Positions 58,201-64,000 of a stretch of DNA of 64,000 bases are shown here, in pieces (the stretch's first letter is position 1; every line of letters starts with the position of its first letter). Origin of the DNA: Emticicia sp. CRIBPO (GTDB taxonomy: Bacteria; Bacteroidota; Bacteroidia; Cytophagales; Spirosomataceae); the NCBI RefSeq assembly GCF_009905725.1, contig NZ_JAAAKV010000015.1:1-64000 (forward strand), given 5' to 3'. The notes under the pieces are model-generated. The model searched no databases and was not told the DNA's origin. It worked only from the letters and a program-made list of their open reading frames with translations. Both the position numbers and the translations under genes were made by a program.

Positions 58201-58592
58201 CCATTAAACTGGGCTTTGACTCTATAATAGTTTCCTTTAACGGTTGCATTAAACAACACCTGGCAGGTACCTGATCCTGAAGTTATCGTATAACTTTTCC
58301 AGGAGTTATCGGTATTGCCGGTTTCCGGGTTAACATAGTCTCCCCATTGACTTGTAGAGATATTAAATTTCTGGAATTTAAGAGCTACTGAAGTAATATT
58401 CGACGAATGCTTCAGTACAAATTTAATTGTGGTGGTGTTGCTGTTACTTCTCTGGAAGATCATATCATTTTTTGGCCACTCTATAGCCTGACAAAAAGTC
58501 TTCCCTCCTGCCAGGGTCAGGAATAAGGGCATAAATAGTAAAAGTTTTACATGTAAATTGATTTTAAAGCGTCTGCTTGTAGATGTTTTCAT
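55254..58592 (-). CDS. Large secreted SGNH-type esterase with repeated domains and type IX C-terminal signal
   Basis: Secreted protein of 1112 residues. Start at MKTSTSRRFKINLHVKLL (longer start 58619). The N-terminal sialate O-acetylesterase-like domain has AIAGQSNAAGYAK and GVLWHQGEKDA and DGVHLTPSGQSQF (Ser/His). It is followed by Ig-like CSGTTPIWSNG repeats and two about 150-residue copies of a ricin-like domain (CYRFYIAGFHSSNDFRPITL). The C-terminal SPNPTDGIIKVKYHLTG... DLKNNPAGIYYLNLRS region is a type IX secretion sorting domain. Probably a carbohydrate esterase anchored to or released from the surface. Confidence 0.88.
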   Translation of the reverse strand: MKTSTSRRFKINLHVKLLLFMPLFLTLAGGKTFCQAIEWPKNDMIFQRSNSNTTTIKFVLKHSSNITSVALKFQKFNISTSQWGDYVNPETGNTDNSWKSYTITSGSGTCQVLFNATVKGNYYRVKAQFNGATESPEINFGVGEVLAIAGQSNAAGYAKNGNQALSYNSTFVKFKNEKSTNLISGTSQLEGFDNGNDPGTSGSGTSDFAFAYYWGKLGEDLAINQQVPVAFYQTAFSGTSVEAWWSSRDSQTFGGYPNGFPYNNLKNVLTKVRKQVGLRGVLWHQGEKDAQGGMNANTYAAYLRWLTIKSRIDASDKSGSGQSSCTDCHELAWVISKASRYGSGSASTIILDAQQRVIGDGKTAFGDWSATVGDGTKYMYPGPSTDDVVGSDRVAVDGVHLTPSGQSQFKSKWLTALTTPYGGQTFFQSSNPIQNNQTVDVSLGCNAAGCNPSAPACSCGFDLLSVSITGQSGTFGFSACDAYGIDWKMKNASGAVVASGNVSPTSANVPFSIPSGIPTGTYTFETCVTKNTPAGSTTCNGFDSISFFYTGVGCSSPTPTITANGTTSLCAGSSVTLTASGCSGTTPIWSNGTTANSIVVSTAGNYSAKCSSQGCQSNSIGVTVTTCEPLSSCYRFYIAGFHSSNDFRPITLSGSILNLPSNGDNSNNSIWKKVQDGAYSKLVSVTNENTAITIESGSASFEAVVNVAAYTGAGSQKWSIEQSSGQPYYFIKSSLNTGLFIGGGNGSWDGGDTDPNSKDLKLKSDASWGGNKWYMQSVTCPTTCSSPTLTITANGSTSLCGGGLVSLSTSGCSGGTINWSNGGTGTGTTVSAAGSYTATCTLSGCTQSSPSNAITVTTCNPSPCYRFYIAGYHSSNDFRPITLSGSVLNIPSNGDNTNNSIWKKIEDGAYSKLVSVTNENTAITIEGGSASFDAIVNVASYTGAGSQKWQFEQASGQSYHFIKSSLNAGLFIGGGNGAWDGGDADPNTKDLKLKSDASWGGNKWYMQSVTCPNGRISAEYVASNVDEGSTKTVVSPNPTDGIIKVKYHLTGQATVFFSFTDNLGKTILTKQVESKAGSNQTEFDLKNNPAGIYYLNLRSVQKTETVKVVKVN
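55560..56716 (-). repeat. Duplicated domain-coding segments in the esterase gene
   Basis: Two segments, about 55560-56003 and 56260-56700, are near-identical at the protein level and clearly related at the DNA level (I estimate above 80 percent by eye, not computed). They encode the two ricin-like domains. Confidence 0.85.
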
Positions 58593-59023
58593 AAGAATAT
58601 GGTTTGAATTTTGATTCACTAAAAAAATGGATGTTTGCTGCTGTCATGTAGCGGAGGTGCGTTGGGCATAATGGTAAAATTTAATGTGGGGATCTGTTTC
58701 CTGAAAAAACAGCTCCGATTTAGTTTATATATGAAATTTTAAGGTTGTACCATATCCCAAAACCCATTTCTAAGTTACCTTTTAAAAATCAAAAAGCGAT
58801 TCCCTGACGCTTCAGGACAAAAAGTATAATGTCTTATCGGAGCACAAAAGCCTTCCTGTACCCGGTAAAACGGGCTTTGAAACAGCTTGCCCAGGGCCTG
58901 TTAAGAAAAGTAAATCCATAAGCTGTAAAGAATTATCGGGTTGCATTAAACGACCCTGATCTTATTTTTTTTCTGAGTGTAAAATTATTACATATCAGGC
59001 TATATGACTGGCCAATTTTGTAC
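58593..59023. other. Gene-free region upstream of esterase gene
   Basis: I see no gene or clear promoter. It includes a hairpin ccaattttg / caaaattgg (59012-59043) that overlaps the terminator of the Crp gene. Confidence 0.4.
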
Positions 59024-59046
59024 AAAAAAATGTCCAAAATTGGACA
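59024..59046 (-). terminator. Terminator of the Crp-family gene
   Basis: On the minus strand, tgtcca-attt-tggaca followed by T7, five nt after the stop codon. Confidence 0.7.
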
Positions 59047-59050
59047 ATTT

Positions 59051-59620
59051 TCAAGACTTCTTCTTAGCCCTGATCAGATTAAGACACGACCTGGACAGAC
59101 CGAGGTATGAGGCCAGGTGCTGTGTCTTTGTCCTGGAAGCAATACCCGGGAATCGTTTTTGGAAACGATTGTACCGCTCGGCAGCGGATAGCCTGAGTGA
59201 ACGAACACGCTCATCGTGAAGCAGAAGATAATTTTCCGATATTTTTAGTGAGATATAGGCCATTTCCGGGAATTTCCGATAACATTCTTCCAATTGGGCA
59301 TGAGAAAGGCTGAAAACCGTCGAATCTTCCAGTAACTGGATGGTTTCAAAAGAAGGTTTCTGTTGGATAAAACTGTAAGTAGAACAAATAAAATTTTCCT
59401 CCGCGACTATCCAGGATGTGATTTCTTCATTTTTCTCAAAATAAAAACACCTCACCAGACCTTCCTGTATATAAAAAATCCTGTCCGAAATCTGCCCTTC
59501 CGAAAGCAGGATTGAGCCTTTATGCAATTTCTGTACACTTGTGATTTCCCTGATGTAACCCTCCACTTCGGGTTTAAGCGGTAAGATTCTTTCTAAAGCT
59601 CCGATAAATTCAGTCAGCAT
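59051..59620 (-). CDS. Crp/Fnr family transcriptional regulator
   Basis: Cytosolic regulator of 189 residues: cyclic nucleotide-binding-like beta-roll (GSILLSEGQISDRIFYIQEG, about 35) and a C-terminal helix-turn-helix region (TQHLASYLGLSRSCLNLIRA). No effector-binding Arg/Ser signature typical of cAMP sites, so the signal is unknown. Targets unknown. Confidence 0.85.
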   Translation of the reverse strand: MLTEFIGALERILPLKPEVEGYIREITSVQKLHKGSILLSEGQISDRIFYIQEGLVRCFYFEKNEEITSWIVAEENFICSTYSFIQQKPSFETIQLLEDSTVFSLSHAQLEECYRKFPEMAYISLKISENYLLLHDERVRSLRLSAAERYNRFQKRFPGIASRTKTQHLASYLGLSRSCLNLIRAKKKS

Positions 59621-59935
59621 AACTTTAAGCGAATTTAGACATTATAAAAGTAGATTCAGAAAATCAGGAGCCTATCTTTTAAACTATCAGATTCAGTAGG
59701 TATGTATGGATATGTTTCAAAGATGTGTCCGGTTTTCGATTCGAAATTATGGAAAAAATCGGCAAGAAAGAAGAAAGTGACGAAAAATACACGGGGTAAT
59801 GTTTCAATAAACGAAAAGAGCTCCATCAGAGCAGATTTTTACGCCTCCGGATATGTTTCCGGTGCCAGTAATCAAACGAAAAAAATGGAGAGATCGGATT
59901 TCGGGTTAAAATAAAAACTAACCGTTAGAGGAATT
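59621..59935. other. Gene-free region between Crp and histidine kinase genes
   Basis: A 70-codon plus-strand ORF at 59702-59914 has a Lys/Ser-rich, motif-free product and is not supported. I see no other feature. Confidence 0.4.
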
Positions 59936-60958
59936 TTAATAAGTAGCAATAGGGATTTTGATGATAAAATTGGTCTCTTCGTTTTCTACCGAAACCACTT
60001 CAATAAGGCCCTTGTGGTGCTTGACGATCCTGTGGACCAGAGGGAGTCCGATACCGTACCCTTTAAATGCTGCTGTGTTTTCGGCTCTGAAAAAAGGATC
60101 AAAAAGGTGCGGGATATCCTTTTCTTTGATACCAAATCCCCTGTTTTTGATAGAGATACAAACATACTTGTTTTCTACACCGCACATGACCATCACCTGG
60201 CCGTCATAAGAAAACTTACATCCGTTTTCGATGATGTTTACAAAGGCTGTCCTGAGCAAATGAGCGTTACCGATGATGGTCAGCTGCTCTTCTGTAAACA
60301 TATCGCCCTGGTAATCAATGATGATTTTGCATCCTTTCTGGCTTTCAATCAGAAATTCACGGGCGTCAAAAAGCAGCTCATCCACTCTGACGGTTGCAGG
60401 GATCAGATCTTTTGACTGGTCTCCTACTTTGGCCAGTTCAAGTAAAGTATCAGATAAATGCCCGAGTTCTATGAGGTCCTCAAGCACCGATTTGATTATT
60501 TCTTCGTATTCAGCCGGTTTTCTCTCCTTGATAATGACCAGCTCAAGCTGGGAAACCATTTTCATGAGCGGGTTTTTCAACTCATGCGAAAAATTGGAAA
60601 TAAAGGTTTGCTGAAGCTGAAAGGCCCCTTCTATCCTGTCAAGGAGTTTGTTGAATGACTCAGCCAGTTCTCCCAGTTCGTCTTCCCTGGTAAAAGTAAG
60701 CCTTTTCTCCAGGTTTTTAGGATAGATAGACTCCACGTCTTCTGTGATGCGGCCGATGGGACTCAGAAAATAAGTCATCAGCAGATTTCCGGAAATAAAG
60801 ATGAGGGCAACCGTTAATATATACCCGGTAATGCCCCAGAACAGCAGGTCCGAATTGAGATGTTGTTGAAACAATATAGCAAGAACAATCAGGATGATCA
60901 GCAGACCTCCGGCCAGTATGCCCGTAAAAGAAAAATTGATTCTGTCTTTTAATTTCAT
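59936..60958 (-). CDS. Sensor histidine kinase with minimal periplasmic loop
   Basis: Inner-membrane kinase of 340 residues. Two transmembrane helices (about 10-28 and 36-60) are separated by only a short loop, then HAMP, HisKA with SHELKNPLMKM (phospho-His), and HATPase_c with NIIENGCKF (N box), RGFGI and GYGIGLPLVHRIV. The missing sensor domain suggests sensing in the membrane or by a partner. 15 nt after the response-regulator gene. Confidence 0.9.
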   Translation of the reverse strand: MKLKDRINFSFTGILAGGLLIILIVLAILFQQHLNSDLLFWGITGYILTVALIFISGNLLMTYFLSPIGRITEDVESIYPKNLEKRLTFTREDELGELAESFNKLLDRIEGAFQLQQTFISNFSHELKNPLMKMVSQLELVIIKERKPAEYEEIIKSVLEDLIELGHLSDTLLELAKVGDQSKDLIPATVRVDELLFDAREFLIESQKGCKIIIDYQGDMFTEEQLTIIGNAHLLRTAFVNIIENGCKFSYDGQVMVMCGVENKYVCISIKNRGFGIKEKDIPHLFDPFFRAENTAAFKGYGIGLPLVHRIVKHHKGLIEVVSVENEETNFIIKIPIATY

Positions 60959-60973
60959 CTGAAAACCGGGTAT

Positions 60974-61651
60974 TTAATTGATTTTCATGACATAACCCAT
61001 CCCGTAAATGGTATAAATGAGTTTTTGAGGATAATCCTTATCAATTTTTCTTCTCAGCAAATTCATAAAAACCTCCACCACGTTGGTAGTCACGTCCGAG
61101 TCCATGTTCCAGACTTTGTCCAGCAGTTCTTCTTTTGACATTACCCTTCCCTGATTTTTCATCAGGCATTCCAGCAAACCAAACTCTCTTGCGGTTAGAA
61201 TGATCTGCTTTCCTCCCCGGATGACGGTTTTAGAATCAAGATTAAGCTCAAGATCTTCAAACTGCATTTTTTTGTAAGAAATCTGCACTCCGTTGGTTCT
61301 CCTGGTCACGACTTTGATTCTGGCCATCAGCTCCTTCAGCTCAAAGGGTTTCACGAGGTAATCATCGGCCCCGGCATCAAAGCCCCTCAATTTTTCGTCA
61401 AGCGAACTGAGGGCAGTCAATAAAATAATCGGGGTGACACTCCCCAGGTTTCTGAGCTCTTTTACAATTTCATAACCGTTTTTGTGAGGCAAAATAATGT
61501 CGGAAATGATAACATCATAAACATTTTTCCTGGCCAGTGTGGATCCTAAATCACCATCATACGCTATATCTACTTCAAAACCATTTTCTTCAAGACTCAA
61601 TTTTAAAGACTGTACGGTTTTAGGTTCATCTTCTATTAATAATATTCTCAT
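60974..61651 (-). CDS. OmpR-type response regulator
   Basis: Regulator of 225 residues. Receiver with IEDEP, phospho-Asp in IISDIILPHKNG (about 52), Lys in VKPFEL; C-terminal winged helix (REFGLLECLMKNQGRVMSKEEL, VEVFMNLLRRKI). Start at MRILLIEDEP (61651) is preferred to 61672. Pairs with the kinase; target genes unknown but the MreB-like gene is upstream on the same strand. Confidence 0.92.
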   Translation of the reverse strand: MRILLIEDEPKTVQSLKLSLEENGFEVDIAYDGDLGSTLARKNVYDVIISDIILPHKNGYEIVKELRNLGSVTPIILLTALSSLDEKLRGFDAGADDYLVKPFELKELMARIKVVTRRTNGVQISYKKMQFEDLELNLDSKTVIRGGKQIILTAREFGLLECLMKNQGRVMSKEELLDKVWNMDSDVTTNVVEVFMNLLRRKIDKDYPQKLIYTIYGMGYVMKIN

Positions 61652-61755
61652 CAGATTTTTAAACTTGTCCATTCTATCATTTAGGATGGGGTAAAAGTAT
61701 TTAACAATTTACTAACTATTCTTCACTTGTCCTTCTGTTGTGAGGATTATAAGCC

Positions 61756-62775
61756 TTAAGAAATAAAAACGTGCTGAAACGAATCAAAATTATTCAGGCA
61801 TTTGGTTATTCCCTGCATTACGGACAGCAGCGGGTTCTGCACGAGCTTTACCGGAAGCCTGGTTTTCAGGGAGAGTCTTTTAGCCAATCCCCGGATAAAG
61901 GCACCACCACCCGTCAGCATGATGCCATTAGAATAAATATCACCTGAAAGCTCCGGGGGACATTTTTCCAGGGTTTTCAGCACACCTTCTTCGATCTGGG
62001 AAATGGTTTTGTCCATCATCAGGAAAATATCGCTGTGGGTCAGGACGATGGAACGGGGAAGGCCGCTGGCCAGATCCCTGCCTACCACCTGCATCGGTGG
62101 CGGGGCGTCTTCCAGGTCATAAATGGCAGCTCCAAGGGCCAGTTTGGTCCTTTCAGCCGTTTTTTCGCTGATCATCAGGTTATAATTCCTTCTTACATGA
62201 TCCACGATGTCCTTATCAAAAGTATTTCCCCCGATTCTTAAAGATTGGTTACAAACTACGGAAGACAAAGACAAAACAGCCACCTCGATAGTACCTCCGC
62301 CAATGTCAACCAGCATGTGCCCTTTGGGTTCAAAAATATCCACTCCTGCCCCGATTCCGGCGGCTATGGGTTCGTGGATCATAAAAACTTCCGAAGCTCC
62401 GGCTGCCTGGGCTGAATCCCTGACCGCCCTCTTCTCCACCTCAGTGGTATAATACGGAATACAGATCAGGAATTTCTTTGCTCCCAGGCTGTATTTATTA
62501 TTTCCTGAAATCGACACAAACTCACGAAGCATTTTTTCTGCTGCAGAGTAATCGGCTATTACCCCGTCTTTCAGCGGTTTTATGGTCTTAAGATTGTAAT
62601 GCGTCTTCTCGTGCATGTCCAGTGCTTTCCTTCCGACCGCAACAATCGACGATGACCTCTTGTCAATCGCAATGATAGAGGGCTCATTCAGGAGAACCCT
62701 CTCATGGTTCACTATGATGGTATTGGCAGTTCCCAGATCTACCCCGATTTGCAGCGGATTTATTTTTTTTATCAT
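61756..62775 (-). CDS. MreB-like actin homolog
   Basis: Cytoplasmic actin-fold protein of 339 residues: start MIKKINPLQIGVDLGTANT (longer start 62808). Nucleotide motifs are IGVDLGTANT, VDIGGGTIEVAV and LTGGGAFIRGL. It resembles MreB rod-shape proteins; no mreC/mreD neighbours are present, so this may be a second, orphan copy. Next to a two-component system. Confidence 0.85.
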   Translation of the reverse strand: MIKKINPLQIGVDLGTANTIIVNHERVLLNEPSIIAIDKRSSSIVAVGRKALDMHEKTHYNLKTIKPLKDGVIADYSAAEKMLREFVSISGNNKYSLGAKKFLICIPYYTTEVEKRAVRDSAQAAGASEVFMIHEPIAAGIGAGVDIFEPKGHMLVDIGGGTIEVAVLSLSSVVCNQSLRIGGNTFDKDIVDHVRRNYNLMISEKTAERTKLALGAAIYDLEDAPPPMQVVGRDLASGLPRSIVLTHSDIFLMMDKTISQIEEGVLKTLEKCPPELSGDIYSNGIMLTGGGAFIRGLAKRLSLKTRLPVKLVQNPLLSVMQGITKCLNNFDSFQHVFIS

Positions 62776-63161
62776 TATCAAAACGTAACACAAATAATAT
62801 AAAATCAATTAGTTACGCGAATTACGACTAAGATAATAAAGAACTCATGAAGGAAAAATAAAGAAAAAATAAAATTATAAATTATGTAAATTTCCAATAT
62901 CCGGCCAATCTTTCACCAAACAAAAGAAAGGGGAATCAAGTGCTTCATTTACGAAATAAAGACGGCCTTTAACTACTTTTATCTTCATTTTTACCCTGAC
63001 AATTTCTATAAAACAATATTGTACTAAAACCGGAATCCGGCGAATGGTAGCTGAGATATAAATTTCTAAAAATTAAAAGAGGCATCTTTTAATTTCTTTG
63101 GGTATCATTGAGCCCGAAATCTGGTTCTATTTATTATTTTTAGCCCATAATTATCAATTGA
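62776..63161. other. Divergent region upstream of mreB-like and dehydratase genes
   Basis: AT-rich, no clear consensus promoter or gene found. It must hold the start signals for two divergent genes. Confidence 0.35.
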
Positions 63162-64000
63162 ATGAAAATACAGCAAATTCCTGTTAAAGCAGACATAGAA
63201 GAAGTTCACGAGAGAATCAGACCACTGATTCACAAAACACCTGTTTTTAAATCGCAGAGCATCAATGAGCTGGCGGGGTGTGAAGTGTATTTTAAATGCG
63301 AGAATTTTCAGAAGATCGGGGCTTTTAAGGCCAGAGGTGGTCTCAATGCTGCCCTTTCTCTTGACGAAAAGAGCCTTGAAAAAGGACTTTGCACTCATTC
63401 GTCCGGAAATCATGCCCAGGCCATTGCACTGGCGGCTAAAATGCTGAACACGAAAGCCTATATCGTGATGCCGGACAATGCTCCTGAAATAAAAAAGAAA
63501 GGTGTGCTGGCTTTGGGCGGAACGGTCATCGAGTGCGAACCGACTCTGGAAGCCCGTGAAAAAGGGGTACAGGAGGTGATTGAGCAATATGGTGCTACTT
63601 TCATACATCCCTTTGATAATTATGACGTCATAGCCGGGCAGGCTACGGCCTCAAAAGAGCTACTGGAAGAAGTTCCCGGCCTCAATTACCTTTTTGCCCC
63701 GGTGGGTGGCGGCGGGCTGCTGAGCGGAACTGCCCTTACTGCTCATTATTTCTCTCCCGAAACAGCAGTCATTGCCGGTGAGCCGGAAGGTGCGGCAGAT
63801 GCGGTACTTTCTTTTCAATCAGGGAATGTTGAAAAAGCTCCGTTTGTAAAAACCATTGCTGACGGCTTACTGACCAACTTAAGCACACGTACGCTGGAAA
63901 TCATCAGGAAATATGTAAAAGAGATTATCACTGTCAGTGACGAGGAGATTGTGGAGGCCATGCAGCTGATTTATGAGCGTCTCAAAATTGTGATAGAACC
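63162..64000 (+). CDS. Serine/threonine dehydratase-type PLP enzyme, partial (3' end outside window)
   Basis: Reads through the right edge, with 279 codons visible. Start ATG 63162 (MKIQQIPVKADIEEVHERI). PLP Lys56 in KIGAFKARGG, SSGNHAQAIALAA near 86 and the Gly-rich PVGGGGLLSGT near 180. Resembles serine racemase/catabolic threonine dehydratase proteins; distinct from the biosynthetic ilvA at 43241. Function and exact reaction cannot be settled on the partial sequence. Confidence 0.88.
   Translation, partial: MKIQQIPVKADIEEVHERIRPLIHKTPVFKSQSINELAGCEVYFKCENFQKIGAFKARGGLNAALSLDEKSLEKGLCTHSSGNHAQAIALAAKMLNTKAYIVMPDNAPEIKKKGVLALGGTVIECEPTLEAREKGVQEVIEQYGATFIHPFDNYDVIAGQATASKELLEEVPGLNYLFAPVGGGGLLSGTALTAHYFSPETAVIAGEPEGAADAVLSFQSGNVEKAPFVKTIADGLLTNLSTRTLEIIRKYVKEIITVSDEEIVEAMQLIYERLKIVIE

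Noticed and set aside
59702-59914. 70-codon plus-strand ORF
   Set aside because: Lys/Ser-rich, motif-free, and no promoter or coupling to neighbours.
63105-63608. 167-codon minus-strand ORF at right end
   Set aside because: Antisense to the partial dehydratase, which has the PLP Lys and Gly-rich loop.

Overview
The window looks like chromosomal DNA from a free-living Bacteroidota bacterium, most likely of the Cytophagales type. The signs are a type IX secretion C-terminal domain, promoters of the TTTG / TAnnTTTG class, families typical of the phylum (DUF2911, DUF2141, 3-keto-disaccharide hydrolase, GH95 fucosidase, FucP-type transporter), weak Shine-Dalgarno signals, and many secreted or lipoprotein products. 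No rRNA, tRNA, phage, transposase or CRISPR array is visible. Species cannot be fixed from the sequence alone.

Layout. 0-10 kb: an ABC-F ATPase, two small envelope proteins, a GH3/beta-lactamase fusion, a GH95 fucosidase and a hydroxyacid dehydrogenase. 10-27 kb: DUF2911 protein, two ABC proteins, a two-gene lipoprotein unit, an EamA permease, der, purU, two small unknown genes, a CPA1 antiporter, an ECF sigma/anti-sigma pair, a cluster of GC-rich intergenic repeats, a FucP-like symporter and tadA. 27-33 kb: sodA, then a trp operon (trpE, an unknown gene, trpG, trpD) behind a Trp-codon attenuator whose leader peptide was not in the supplied gene calls. 33-36 kb: a three-gene unit encoding a coiled-coil protein, a membrane coiled-coil protein and a membrane-anchored actin-fold (Ppx/Hsp70-like) protein. 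This is the best candidate for an undescribed system. 36-43 kb: an esterase-like protein, a sugar isomerase/epimerase, three tandem paralogous Cys-rich lipoproteins, and a cytochrome-c dehydrogenase paired with a PA14/DUF1080 protein. 43-50 kb: the branched-chain amino acid genes ilvD-ilvB-ilvN-ilvC and ilvA. 50-59 kb: M19 dipeptidase, fabI, galM, an ATP-grasp protein, a small membrane protein and a large secreted SGNH esterase with duplicated domains. 59-64 kb: a Crp-family regulator, a two-component system, an MreB-like protein and a serine/threonine dehydratase cut by the right edge.

How it fits together. The secreted hydrolases (GH3, GH95, GalM, SGNH esterase, DUF1080 protein) and sugar transporters point to glycan scavenging. 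The trp and ilv clusters indicate prototrophy for these amino acids, with trp under leader-peptide attenuation. Convergent genes are separated by clear bidirectional hairpin terminators. Gene starts were moved inward where the longer reading frame put extra residues before an obvious signal peptide, lipobox or conserved N-terminus; each case is stated.
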